A program made the translations under genes and the position numbers. From Viola odorata (taxonomy: Eukaryota; Streptophyta; Magnoliopsida; Malpighiales; Violaceae), in the NCBI GenBank assembly GCA_963691705.1, contig OY829545.1:37993475-38057474 (forward strand): a stretch of DNA of 64,000 nt, written 5' to 3'. Below, piece by piece: positions 1 through 11,497 of the stretch (its first letter is position 1; each line of letters starts with the position of its first letter). The notes under the pieces are model-generated. The model was not told the DNA's origin, did not search any database, and saw nothing but the letters and a program-made list of their open reading frames with translations.

Positions 1-490
1 TACCATTAATCTCGGCCTAAAGATTGTCATCCGACCTTTCTGAAGCCTTTTGAGCAACTCTTCAAGACTTCAATATAAATAGCATGTTTCCTTTCATTTG
101 TAAGTTACACTTGGTTTAGTTAGAGTTTAAGTTGAGAGAGTTTCCTCCTTTCCTTTCAAGTAGTCTCCTTGGTTGCTTGGTATTTGGTTGGATTACCTTA
201 TGCTTGAATCAAGTAAAACAAATATTTTTTTTGTATTTTGTTGCTCTAGTGATTGAGCAAAGTACGTTCTTGAGGGTGTCAAGTTCCTTGCTAAAATTCC
301 AACATCGGGTTGTTGGTATTTGTATCCATTATTGAGTTTTTTTGTAAACTCGTATGTGTACCAATAATTTAATTTAACTAGATCCTTTTGTTGTTGAATC
401 AAGAAGTGTGTGTTTCCGGCTCAATACTTAAGTTTCTGTTTGGTTTAATTCTGCACTCCAAATTAGAGGAACTGGGATCGTATCACTTAA
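1..490 (+). mobile_element. LTR fragment of unidentified retroelement (family S, copy 3)
   Basis: The first bases match 16797 onward and, more loosely, 48800 onward: the same 'accattaa..ctcggc' block followed by a TATAAATAG box (74-82) and a CT-rich leader. The stretch then runs through T-rich sequence to 'gggatcgtatcac', which looks like a U5 end. No coding sequence is visible, and the short open frames here look like chance. It is the truncated 5'-cut end of an LTR whose U3 lies outside the window. The family is not identified. Confidence 0.5.
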
Positions 491-809
491 AAAATCAGTT
501 TTGAATATTACTACATCAATGATCAATAATTTTGAATCATTACCTTGAGATGTCTTTACCAGGAACTTCATATCAACTCATCTTTGTTATTGTTATTATA
601 TTGCCTTTTTAAATTAGTTTGGTCTTAATCAGCACATTGAAAACACCCTTTTTTTGTTTGTTTGTTTTATCACAATTGGCCATACTTAGAAGAATCGAAC
701 TAGACCAGTGTTCCCCGAGGAGCGATCCACTTACCATTGTACACAATATCTTTTGTCACCTAGTGTTAAGTTGTAATCATTTTATTTTTTAGGGATTCGA
801 CACTCAATC
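491..809. other. Unresolved repeat-like DNA
   Basis: No gene is seen. About 40 bases near 490-530 (containing 'aatcagttttgaatatt') recur inverted near 29615-29655 beside element F, so this belongs to a dispersed repeat. The stretch ends at the CAATC target site of element A. Confidence 0.4.
805..809. repeat. Target-site duplication of element A, left copy (CAATC)
   Basis: CAATC lies immediately before the TGATAA start of the 5' LTR. The same five bases follow the 3' LTR at 16153-16157. A perfect 5-bp duplication is usual for Ty3/gypsy integration. Confidence 0.9.
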
Positions 810-1381
810 TGATAACAATTCACCTAAAAGAAAGGGTATTTTCGTCCATCACCCGGTGGGATGAGGCCAAGCTACTGTTTCGTACCACCGCGGTAGGGAC
901 AAGATCGCTACCTTCCCCAAAGGCTAACGCTACAAAGGCTAACGGGTCCCTATCGGCTCCTCTCACGGACCTCACGGATGGCTCAAGGAGTTATCTTACC
1001 CCCAGAGGAAACCACGCGTCAGGAGTATCGCTCCGGCCGTTATCCTACCGTGGCAATATCTACCTGCATACCTACCGCCAAGGTAGCGTATCGTGATAAG
1101 GGCGAACCTCAGACCCTAACGCGAGAGATAGCTCCGTACCCGTTTACTCGGGCGGGAACGCCCCTTTTCTTCTATAAATACCTCCCCCACAAAGGAGGCA
1201 GGTAAGCATACTCAACTGGCCAAAACTCTGCTAATTTCAGTACACATACTGACTTAAGCATCGGAGTGTTTCCGCCGGAGGCCCCCTCCGGCGCATTGCA
1301 GGTACTATAGACCGTCGCGTACACTGATCTGAGAAGAACCGCTCCGTCATACATCCTTCGGCAGAAGACAAATAATTATCA
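810..1381 (+). repeat. 5' LTR of element A
   Basis: This 572-bp LTR runs from TGATAA to TTATCA. Read against the 3' LTR, differences are seen near 1014, 1188, 1313-1315 and 1347 only. A TATA box lies at 1173-1180. The 75-codon open frame inside (978-1205) recurs in the other LTR and is not judged a gene. Confidence 0.95.
1173..1180 (+). promoter_or_regulatory. TATA box of the element A 5' LTR
   Basis: TATAAATA follows a GC-rich stretch and lies about 200 bp before the LTR end, where an LTR promoter is expected. The same box is at 15944-15951 in the 3' LTR. Confidence 0.65.
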
Positions 1382-1384
1382 AAT

Positions 1385-1402
1385 TGGTGCTTTCATTGAG
1401 AG
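1385..1402 (+). other. Probable primer-binding site of element A
   Basis: TGGTGCTTTCATTGAGAG begins three bases after the LTR end, the usual place for a tRNA primer site. It starts with the TGG that pairs with a tRNA CCA end. I did not identify the tRNA. The call rests on position and on the TGG start. Confidence 0.5.
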
Positions 1403-1466
1403 CTTTGGTTCTATTAAGTGAGCATCCTTAATAACCAAGCTCCTCCTCCCCGAAGCTAGAAGGATT

Positions 1467-3420
1467 ATGGCCTCAGAGTCAGATCCGGTGCTGTCCCGAA
1501 CTTCCAACATCCCATACAACACCCGCAGACGCCTGTTTCCCTTCGCTACCTCTGATGTCCCCACCCCAGGGCAGGACGTCACTGCAGGAGACTTGGACCC
1601 TCTTCCTGGGTCAAGTTCGGAAGAAGTTACCTTCCAGATTTGCTCTCCCTTCTCCCACATAGCAGGAACCAGCCATCCTACCCCCCAGGTGGGAAGATCT
1701 ATGATAGGAGAGGCGAACAACCCTTTAATGAATTCAATAGCTGCTCTCCAAGCTCAACTGGACCAGCTGACAGAGATGGCTGCTGGATTTACTCCTCACG
1801 CCTCAAGACCTGGTGTGTCCTCCCATGTGGTTTTCACTCCAACCATTGTCACCGAACGACCCTTATCGCCCCAACAGTCTAGGGCGCTCCCGTCCTCATT
1901 ACCTTTCCCCTTGGCCCCCATAAACGTTCCCCCATTCACGCGCGGACCTGCTGATCATTCTGGACAATACAGGGGAGGAATATCTATCCCCGAAGCAGTC
2001 CGCCAGCGTGATGAATATAGAGAGCCCTGGGATGAGCGACGGGGGGATATAGTGGGAGATCCATCTCCTAGATACAGTGAGAGATCTAGCAGCAGAAGTC
2101 GACGAGCTCGGACTCCGAGGAGCCGTAGTCGTTCTCCTAGGAGACACCAGGAATATGACCCTCAAAATCCCAGATACGACGCTGAAATTCCACATCAGCG
2201 TCAGCCTCGTAGGATCCCCGATGCTAACGTGGGTCATCCGTTCAGCTACCGTGTCAGGCACCACAGAGTCCATCGACATGTGAAACTCCCTGCAGAATCA
2301 TATGATGGCACAAAAGATCCCATTTCTCACCTCAATAAGGTGAAGGATTTCGTGCAATTCCAAACGCGCAGTGACGCAGCATTGTGTCAAATTTTCGTAA
2401 TGACGCCGTCAGGAGTAGCACGTCTATGGTTCGAAGGGCTCCCCGCCGGGTCTATCGATAATTTCTCTCAGCTGGAAGAAAAATTCAAAAGCCGGTTTAG
2501 CACGGCTATTCCTATCAGAAAGTCAGTAGCTGCGCTGTTCGATATCCATCGAAAACCACAGGAATCGTTGAACGACTTCTTAGGTCGCTTTGATCTCGAA
2601 ATGTCCCTAACGCCAGGGGTCACTATCGATTTTGCAATTGAAGCCCTGAAACACAACTGTCGATACGGCAAATTGAAAGATACGCTAACGGTGGACCCAC
2701 CAACGACCCTGGATGCGTTGAGGCTGAAAGCGCATAACTATGCGAGAATGGAAGAGGAAGAAAATAGAGAATGGATCTGAGGCATGCTGGCGGACCCATA
2801 TGTGGCCCCTAACATCTTGAACAGCAATGCCCCTGACGCTAAACCCACTGAGGATCTCGGGCAGCGGAAAGAAAATAACACTAAGACCTCTAACCGGCAG
2901 AGAGGCAATTTCTCAAAGGGGAGACCTGGAGGATCCCCCACTCGGAAGCAAACGGACCCGCCGAAAGGCCGAATATACGATCCTGACCTCCCTTCTCTCA
3001 TACTCCCAAGGGCTGAGATCTTAGCAATAGTCCAACAGAGAAATTTACCTATCAGCTACCCAGCTCCCGTGAAACCAGGAGTAATCATGGGAGGAAGAGA
3101 AAATGCATACTGCAAATTCCATAAGGTCAAGGGACACTCAACAGATGTATGCAGAGAGTTAAAATCGGCTATAGAGCGATTAGTCGAAGAGGGCTACCTT
3201 GGAGAATTCGCCACAAAGGCAAGGGAGGAAGCCAGAAATAATCCAACTGGAAATACAACCGAGCAGAGGCAAACGCCCTCACACGCTACAGGGGCTAACG
3301 CAGTTCCCCTCGGGCCAAACAGAGAAGCGCTCGCTATCGATAGCGACCAAATGCCCATGATAAATATCATCGCGGGGGGCACCCTATTGCGAGGAAATTA
3401 TGCCACAAACGCCCAATCCT
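1467..3420 (+). pseudogene. gag: Element A gag (capsid/nucleocapsid), with one in-frame stop
   Basis: The ATG at 1467 opens a 437-codon frame ending in TGA at 2778-2780. The same frame continues from 2784 with clear gag sequence, so the TGA interrupts one protein. In order: a Pro/Ser-rich N-terminus, an Arg/Ser-rich block (codons about 200-226, likely nucleic-acid binding), a Retrotrans_gag-type capsid core (about codons 278-385, 'LWFEGLPAGSI' and 'FLGRFDLEM'), the stop, then a zinc-binding-like motif CKFHKVKGHSTDVC near 3112-3153. Homology crosses to the pol frame near 3400-3430, where this frame turns to nonsense and ends at 3536. The shift could be an indel or a programmed frameshift. Family membership is confident; functionality is doubtful because of the TGA. 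Confidence 0.85.
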
Positions 3421-6400
3421 GGAGAGAAGCGCAAACGGGAGAGCGTTCAAACAAAAATCGAGCCAATAAGTGCCTTAGACAGAATGATATTGTCTTTCTC
3501 AGAGGAAGACGAAAAAGGCATCGTTTTCCCGCATAATGATGCGATGGTTGTAACGGCTGTCATTGGAAGTCATGGGGTAAGAAGGACCCTTGTTGATAAC
3601 GGGAGTGCAGTGAATCTATTCTCGTTGGAAGCATACAACTTGATGAAACGACCTGACAGTGAGCTATCGTCCTGCACGAGGCCAATTATTGGGATTGATG
3701 GAGTACCGATTCCGGTAGCAGGAATAACATCCCTGCCGATGTACTTCCGGGAGGACACATCCAAACGCTCCGAAGAGCTACTATTTCTGGTCGTAGACCT
3801 AACGTTACCATATAACGCCATTTTGGGGCGACCCTTCCTTAATCGTTTTGGAGTGGCCATATCTCAAAAACACCTGCGGATGAAATATCCCTCATGGGAC
3901 GGCGTGGTCTCAATCAAAGGGGACCAAAAGCTGGCAGCCGAATGCTACTTACTCATGACTCAAAGGAGCTGTGACCGCTACGTTTGCGTGGCGGACGACC
4001 CTTTCGATGACAAAGAAGAAAAACGCACTCAGCCGCTAGATCAGATGATATCACTCCCTATCGGTAAAGATAGTGAAATGAATCTCTTAGCCAGTGAGAA
4101 ACTAAGCCTGGAAGAGAACGCGCAGTTAATCCGGCTGTTGAGGAAATGCAAGGGAGAGTTTGCGTGGAAGCCAGCAGACATGCCCGGAATCGCTCGGGAG
4201 GTTGCGGAACACCGGCTAAACGTTAGTCCTGAGGCCAAACCTGTCCAACAAAGGCAACATGCTTTTTCATCGGAAAAGATAGCCGCCATCGAAAAAGAAT
4301 TGCTAAAACTCACAGAGGCGGGTTTCATTCGAGAAGTCCAATACCCGACCTGGCTAGCCAATCCTGTGTTAGTCCCAAAGCCTAATGGGGACTGGCGCAT
4401 GTGTATAGACTTTACTGACCTAAATAATGCCTGTCCCAAGGACTGCTATCCCCTTCCGCGAATAGATCAGTTAGTCGATCAAACCGCTGGGTATGCTTAT
4501 CTAAGCTCCCTAGATGAAATCCCTATGGCTGTAGAGGACGAAGAAAAAACTGCCCTCATTACTCCCAGGGCTACATACTGCTATAACGCAATGCCGTTTG
4601 GGCTAAAGAATGCCGGAGCAACGTTTCAGCGTATGGCAAACAAAGTTTTTGAAAATCAAATCGGGAAAAATGTAGAGGCCTACGTAGACGACATCTTGAT
4701 TAAAAGTCGGAGTTTCAGAGAACACCTCGCTGACTTGGAAGAGGTTTTCAATGTGATGAGAAAGCACAAGATGAAGTTAAACCCGCGGAAGTGCATGTTT
4801 GCATTCCAAACGGGAAAATTCTTGGGCTATGTGGTCAGCCGGAAGGGCATCCAACCCAACCCGTCAAAGATAAAAGCCATCTAGGATATGATATCCCCGC
4901 GAACTGTCAAAGAAATACAAAAGTTAACCGGGCGCATCATTGCGTTGGGACGATTCATATCTAAGCAAGGCGAGAGATGTTTGCCTTTCTTCAAAGTCAT
5001 CCGCAACAAGGCTCCCTTCGGATGGACAGAGGAATGCGAGAAAGCGTTTGCAGGACTAAAAGCTTACCTATCATCATATTTAGTGCTAACGAGACCCGAG
5101 CCCGGTGATGAGCTATATCTATACTTGGGAATAGCCGACGAGGTAGTCAGCGCCGTCCTCGCGCGATGTGAAGGGCATGTGCATCGTCCTGTATTCTTCG
5201 TGAGTCACATATTGAAAGATGCCGAATTGCGATACGCTCCTATCGAGAAGATAGCACTCCCTCTAGTACAGGCCACGCGAAAGATGGATCGATACTTCCA
5301 AGCCCACCCCGTCATCGTACTTACGAATCAGCCGTTGAGAAGAATCTTCAGAAAACCTGAGTCTTCAGGAAGAATGTTAATTTGGGCTATCGAACTTGAA
5401 CAATACGGGCTGCAATACAAAGCTAGACTGGCCGTTAAAGCCCAAGCGTTAGCTGACTTCATAGCTGAGTGCACATTCGCAAAGGACACAAAGATAGACC
5501 TGTTGGAGGAAGAAGCAAAAAATTCATGCCTACCGTCTCTAGAGACATATACAGATACGTGGGTCATCCACGTGGATAGAGCAAAAAATCAAGAATTAGC
5601 AGGCGTAGGAGTTTTCTTAGCTGGACCAAACGGCCTGGAGATGCGATACGCCATCAGAATCCTGCAGCCATTGTCCAACAATGCGGCTGAATACGAAGCG
5701 ATGCTGGCGGGACTTAGAATCGGAAACAGTTTCTCCATCGAAGCCACCCTCGGTATGGAGAAGGAAGACAGAACACGCTTAAGGATCCGAGGAGATTCCA
5801 AGTTAATAATGGATCAGGTCCTAGGGAATTCCCAAGCCAGAGAACCCATCATGGCCCAATACTTAGCCAAAGTGAAACATGAGCTGTCAGAGATACAAGA
5901 AAAAGACACCCTGGTTACCTTCGAGCACATTCCTAGAGAAAACAATGGAGAGGCCGATAGCCTCGCCAAAATGGCAGCCAATCCGGAAGCCTCAATACCC
6001 AGAGACGTGCGCTATGAAGAACTGTCTACACCCTCTTTCATGAAAGAGCAGGCATCGCTCTGTGTGGAAGAAATGGAAAATGATTGGAGGATCCCAGTGA
6101 TAGAATATCTGAAGCATGATAAGCTACCGGGAGACCAGACAGAGAAGAAGAAAGTCCTAAAACGGGCAGCACGATGCACATATTATAACGGAGAGTTAAT
6201 ACGAAGATGCTTCTCTCATCCGGCCGCTAAATGCATAACGGAACAAGAAGGCTTGCATGTGTTACGAGAAATTCACGAAGGGATATGCGGCATGCACATC
6301 GCCAGCGGCACTCTGGCAGCCCAAGTCTTTCGGTCGGGATTTTACTGGCCCACCATTCGACGAGATTGTCAAAACTTCGTGAAAACCTGTCAGAGATGCC

Positions 6401-7320
6401 AGGAATATGCTAAGATTCCTCGAAAACCTGCTGTGCCAATCTCAGAAATAGTGGCTCCGTGCCCGTTTGCAAAATGGGGGATTGACATCCTGGGCCCGTT
6501 TCCAAAGGCCAGATCTCAGTTAAAATTCGTGGTCGTAGCGGTAGACTACTTCACAAAGTGGGCCGAAGCCGAGGCGTTAGCTACCATTACCACCGAAAAA
6601 ATTTGGCGTTTCTTCAAACACTAAGTCATCATGAGATTTGGAGTACCGCGCGTGCTAGTCAGCGACAACGGGACACAATTTACAAGCCAGTTCTTCAGGG
6701 ATCAGTGTGCGGAGTTTCAGATAGAGCAAAGATTCTCCTCTGTGGCACATCCCCAAACCAACGGCCAGGCGGAAGTAACTAACCGCAGCATCCTTAGTGG
6801 CATCAAAAGAAACTTGGAAGGGTCCAAGAAGAAATGGCCAGACGAATTGCCATATGTGCTATGGGCCTATCGCATGACTGTCAAGGCTAGCACGGGAGAA
6901 ACCCCATTCGCGTTAGCATTCGGAATTGAGGCTATCACACCAGTCGAGATTGGCATGATGAGCCTCCGGGTGGCTCACTTCAAAGAAGAAAACAACGAAG
7001 AAAGGTTACGAACTAACCTCGATACTCTACCAGAAATACACGAGGAAACCCTCCTGAAAACTCTGCACTACAAGAGAAAAATGGCACAATATCACAACCG
7101 GCAAGTGAGGGAGCGATTGCTCAAAACCGGAGATTTAGTGCTCAGAGACAAGCGGGCGGCAGGACAACGTATGGGAAAACTCAGTCCAGATTGGGATGGA
7201 TCGTATCGTGTCACCCGCATTGTGGGAAAAGGAGCATACCACCTGGAAACGCTCGAGGGAACGCCCCTGCAGAACTCCTGGAACATCGCTCGGCTGAGGC
7301 TATACCACGCCAGGAGCTAA
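3400..7320 (+). pseudogene. pol: Element A pol: protease, RT, RNase H, archaeal-type RNase H, integrase; two in-frame stops
   Basis: One frame runs from 3400 to 7320, broken only by TAG (4882-4884) and TAA (6622-6624). In order: aspartic protease with VDNGSA near 3592; RT with 'PKPNGDWRMCIDF' and YVDD at 4681-4692; RNase H from about 4990; a second RNase H from about 5563 with the VD, NAAEYE, IRGDS and EADSLA catalytic blocks; integrase with an HHCC zinc finger (about 6270-6400), catalytic DILGPF, SDNGTQF and QAEVTN, and a C-terminal 'SWNIARLRLYH' ending typical of this lineage. RT motif A is shortened: SSLD is followed directly by EIPMA, lacking the six or so residues usually there. With the two stops, this copy is unlikely to make active enzymes. 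Confidence 0.9.
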
Positions 7321-7411
7321 TCGGGTAACGTCAAAGTTATTCTAATAAATGAATATTGAGATATTCACCGTGCGTTTGCTACTGGTAATATGCAGGTAGC
7401 GAAGAATGCCA
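7321..7411 (+). other. Short spacer after element A pol
   Basis: This non-coding link lies between the pol stop and the tandem arrays. No gene is seen. Confidence 0.4.
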
Positions 7412-7890
7412 GGGGTGAAAATCCTATCCTTGTGATGGCTGGTCTTGATCAGACAGCTCATTAAGACGAGGCACGCCCTGGCATAACAAGGCGTTTGGGA
7501 GTGAAAATCCTATCCTTGTGGTAACCGTGCTCACATAGACGGCCCATTAAGACGAGGCACGACCCCAAACGGCTCCCCGGAGTGAAAATCCTATCCTTGC
7601 GGCAACCGTGCTCACATAGACGGCCCGTTAAGATGAGGCACGCCCCGGAATCCTTGGGAGTGAAATCCTATTCTTATGGTAACCCCATAAGGAGAGGCAC
7701 ACCCCAAGGAGAGACCAACTCCGTCCTGGAAGTGAAAATCCTATCCTTGTGGTAACCGTGCTCACATAGACGGCCCATAAAGACGAGGCACGATTCCACG
7801 GACGCGAGGTACAACGCTTGGGGGTGAAAAGTCCTATCCTTGTGATGGCTGGTCCTGATCAGACAGCTCACTAAGACGAGGCACTCCCCA
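7412..7890 (+). repeat. Tandem array 1 in element A (about six 70-93 bp units)
   Basis: Degenerate units share 'gtgaaaatcctatccttgtg' and 'agacgaggcacg'. They start near 7414, 7499, 7580, 7658, 7729 and 7822. Spacing varies and internal blocks swap between 'ggctggtc..gatcagacagctca' and 'accgtgctcacatagacgg' versions. No reading frame runs through it. Tandem repeats in the region between pol and the 3' LTR are known in Tat/Ogre-type elements. Confidence 0.85.
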
Positions 7891-8200
7891 AAGCCTATCT
7901 GTGGTGGAAAGAAACAAAGACATCCCAACTAGTAGCCGCGCGGTTGATACCCGGTGAAGCGATGTTGGAGCCTATCTGTGGCGGAAAGAAACAAGGACAT
8001 CCCAACTAGTAGCCGCGCGGTTGATACCCGGTGAAGCGATGTTGGAGCCTATCTGTGGCGGAAAGAAACAAGGACATCCCAACTAGTAGCCGCGCGGTTG
8101 ATACCCGGCGAAGAAACGTGGGAGCCTATCTGTGGCGAAAAGGAATAAAGAAATCCTAACTAGTAGCCGCGCGGTCGATACCCGGTGAAAAGATGAATGG
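7891..8200 (+). repeat. Tandem array 2 in element A (four units of about 77 bp)
   Basis: Units begin with 'gcctatctgtggcgg' at about 7892, 7970, 8047 and 8124, a period of 77-78 bp. Each contains 'agtagccgcgcggt' and 'gatacccgg'. The first three are nearly identical and the fourth has diverged. The array lies directly after array 1 and ends before the antisense genes. Confidence 0.88.
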
Positions 8201-8586
8201 AGAAATGACCATACTGCAACAACAACGTTGAAACAGACGAAAAGCCCCCTCTGACAGCGAGGGACGGTAGGAATATGAGTGCAGCAGATGCGGAAGCAAT
8301 GCTGATTTACTCTCAAAAATGCTATCAGAGGATATAATGGTAATGCTACTCGAACGCAGCTGATGAAAAGCAAACGGGATACAACCCGAAATTATGTGTC
8401 TATGGAGACCTAACGCCAAACGTCCCAGGCGGACAAGTGATTAAATGGCATTATGAAGAAAAGCAAATAAAGAACTTCTGTCCAAAAAGAGTGGATTAGC
8501 CGAGTCAAGGCCGACATCGTTTAAAATTACAAAATAAGGATGGGCCCGTCAGCCACAAAATGTAAAACATCTAAATAACAAAAAGC
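8201..8586. other. Spacer between the repeats and antisense gene 1
   Basis: No conserved protein or repeat was recognised. On the minus strand this is the 3' flank of antisense gene 1, so it may hold its 3' UTR and polyadenylation signals. I could not point to a specific one. Confidence 0.35.
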
Positions 8587-10869
8587 CTAAAGATTGGGCG
8601 GCGCGTTGACCCCTCCTTGCTGAGCAGCCTTCCACTGGTAGAAACTACTATCATTAATGGCTGAGGCTCTCTTGTCGAAATACGCAGAAAGATCCTCAAT
8701 ACGGAGCTCCTCAACTCCATAATGATGCATCACGGCTTCTGACATGACTCCCCCACCCTGCTCAAAGTACCAACGGTTCTTCTCAGCGTTAAGGGAGGAA
8801 TCGGCAGATAGCTCGGCGTTTTTCTGTCTCTCCTGGCGTAGGCTATTCTCCTCCTGAGAGAGGCGTAGGGCCAAATCAGCACGTTGTCTCTTCTCTTCCT
8901 CCAAAGCCAACTTAGCGGCCTCCAACTCTTGTTTCACCGCGGTAACTTCTCCCCGAGCAGTCTCCATACCTTCGTTGGCAGCAGCAAGGGCATTTTCAAG
9001 ACGCTGTCGCTCCTCCAACAGCCTGCTTATCTCTCCCCACCCGTTAGCTGCAGCCCTGGCATTCTCCTCATCCATATAGTGAAGATTGCAAAGCATAGAA
9101 AACGCCTGAGAGCGAAGGAGATTGATGCGCCCCTGATCGCCCCGAGCCACAAAGGCATCTCTCTCTCTTGGAAGAGACAAAATCTCTGCTACCAGATAAG
9201 CGGTAGAGGAAAGCACGGTCTTAGGATCGGCATCGGCAGGAAACTGCAGAATACTGTCCCTAAAGGAGCGCAAGCTGACGTGATGAGTCGGCATGAGAGG
9301 AGGATCGTAGGAAGAAATACCGGCCATTAAGGCAGGAGCGGGCCCACCCCTCACGATAAGTGGATGAGGCATCGGAACAAAGAACAACGCACCAGGAGAA
9401 GCTGGCCGGCTAGAGAGGCCTTCCGCGTTAGGCATCAAGACCTCATTGCCTCCGGGCACCTCAGGATTAAGGGCATCAGAATCATAGCCCGTTGGGGTGT
9501 GCGCAGAATGAATCGGGGAGCCAGGAGGCACATGGGGTTCACCGCCAAAATCAACGGGTTCCGGTTGATCAGCAGACATACCCCCGCCCCCACGAACACT
9601 TGAACTATGATGGGCAGCCGAAGAAGAAGGGCTAGTCTGAAGATCATAGCGAGCCTTCTTCTGACGCTCGCGAAGGACATCTGCGATACCCATATCTCCC
9701 TCGGAGGTAGAGGGGGCAGAAGCAGCAACGACTTCCTAAATAAGGCAGAACATGATAAGGAAATCATGTACAAAGAAAGACAAAGTCCCAAAAGTAAGAA
9801 AAATGCTCACCTGAGCGGTGGAGGACGCAAGAGGAATCCCAACAGGAATCGGACCAACCGTAGCCTCTGAAGAAACAACAGTCTGGGACGAAACGGATGG
9901 GGCAGCACGAGCTCTCCTAAGCCTTTTCTGTCTCACAACTCGAGCACCCGTAACGCTAGCGGTGGCCTCCCCTTCCTCAGCGTTAGCGGCAGCAGCAGCC
10001 CCAGCTTCAGTGATAGCTTTCTTCTTCGCCTCCTGTTTCCTCCTCCTTCGGAAATACTCGGGCTCCCAACCAGGCGGAGGCACTGCACAATCACAAAACG
10101 TTAGCGTTAGTACTTCTTGACAAACGCAAAAGAAAAAGGTTAAACACTCACCCTTCTTGCACTATTCCACGGGCAACCCGTTAGCCACTTTTCGGGCATC
10201 AACGCTAAAATCAAATTGAAGCAACGTCTTCAACCAACCATCCTCCGGGTCGGAAAGGGGTTTTCGATGACCCCAAGTCCCATCTTTAATTGTCTCGTTG
10301 AAGCCAGCCCTCCAGAACGGCTCCGGCAGATCAACAATAAAAAATTCCTCTTTCCAGTGAGGAATAGATGACTCAATACCCATAAGTTTCTAGGTAAAGG
10401 GCTTCAAAGAACCGTCTTCGTAGCGAGGCGATATCGAGATCACCCCTTTACGGGAATATAACTGAAAAATGTCATGGAGCAACGCTAAAGTGGGAGATTC
10501 TATCCCCTTGAAACGGCACAGTGCGGCAAAGGCACTAACAACGCAAATCGCGTTAGGACTTAACTGAGCCGGAGCCAGATCAGAATCAACCAACAACAAT
10601 TTTACGAGCGGGTCAAGAGGGAGACGAAACCCATGATCGAAAAGCTTAGCGTACAGCATTCTACTATTTCCGGGCAAAATGTTGTTCAATCGAAGCGACT
10701 CAGAAGCAGGATGCACGGGATATTCCTTGGGAAATTTTGCAGGAAACCCAGCAAGCCTACGGTTAATTAAGGGCAACGTGTACAAAGAAGTGGGAGTAGT
10801 ATCAATTACTTCTTCCCCGGAGGACCGTTGGGGGTCTCCTTCTTCAGAGGATTTCTTAGTCCTAGCCAT
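8587..10869 (-). pseudogene. Antisense gene 1 in element A: PF04195-like 'gypsy-type transposon' protein with coiled coil, 3 exons
   Basis: Read on the minus strand: exon 1 10869-10152 (start MARTKKSSEE), exon 2 10082-9811, exon 3 9735-8587. The introns, 69 and 75 bp, have GTGAG donors and AG acceptors, and both junctions keep the frame (phase 1, then phase 0). Exon 1 resembles the plant 'putative gypsy-type transposon' domain ('KLFDHGFRLPLDPLV', 'LAPAQLSPNA'). Exon 2 is Ala- and Arg-rich. Exon 3 has a long Glu/Ala/Leu-rich coiled coil ('EEKRQRADLALRL'). Two TAG codons break exon 1, at 10390-10392 and at about 10162-10164. The paralogue at 11498-13606 lacks a stop at both places. A TAAATA box lies near 10976-10982. 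Function is unknown; such proteins are encoded antisense in several Tat-lineage elements. Confidence 0.7.
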
Positions 10870-11497
10870 GGCCAACAAAGAAGAAACAAGGAGAAAAGAA
10901 AAAGACGTGTACCTTGTACCTTCGTGAAAGAGAACGCAAGGAGTCTTGAACCAGAAAGAGAGAGCGGCGCAAAAGTATTTATCCAAAGGCAACAGCGTAT
11001 AAGGAAAAGATAGAAAAAGAAAAATAGGGTAGAAGAAACAATAAGTATAACCTTGAAAGGACACGACCAGTCAGCGGCAGACACGTGGCGAAGTAGCGCG
11101 TCATAAAATAAGGCACGCGCCAGAAGGTGCAAATTTGAAACTAGGACGAAACGCTTCTGCATTCGCAACTCCCTAGGAGACGATTGCTCCAAACGCCTCT
11201 CTATAGAAGGACACGTGTCTTCTTTCATCATTACCCTTCAAGTCGCATTAAATGAGGGACAGGGGGATTGATTAAAAAACATAAAAAGCAGCGCTGGCCT
11301 TGCCAAACGACGCGATGGTACGAAGAAGATAAAGAAGGAATAACGATAATGTCACGACGAACCATCCAGAACGACAAAGGATACAAGGCGTTAGCATTAT
11401 TACAAGAGAAACAATGTTCGAATGGGTTTTCAAGAAATAATAAAAGAAGAGACGACAACAAGAAAAGCAAGGAAATGCCCAGGCACCATCGCTAACG
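10870..11497. other. Spacer between antisense genes 1 and 2
   Basis: On the minus strand this is the upstream region of antisense gene 1. It has a TAAATA box near 10976-10982 and T-rich runs that read as 5' leader. The open frames here are low-complexity Phe/Leu strings and are not judged real. No separate gene is supported. Confidence 0.4.

Noticed and set aside
978..1205. 75-codon open frame repeated at 15749-15976
   Set aside because: It lies wholly within the LTRs and is duplicated because they are; no protein features.
7412..8200. Possible CRISPR-like repeat array
   Set aside because: Repeat units are long, contiguous and degenerate, without unique spacers, and they lie inside a plant retrotransposon.
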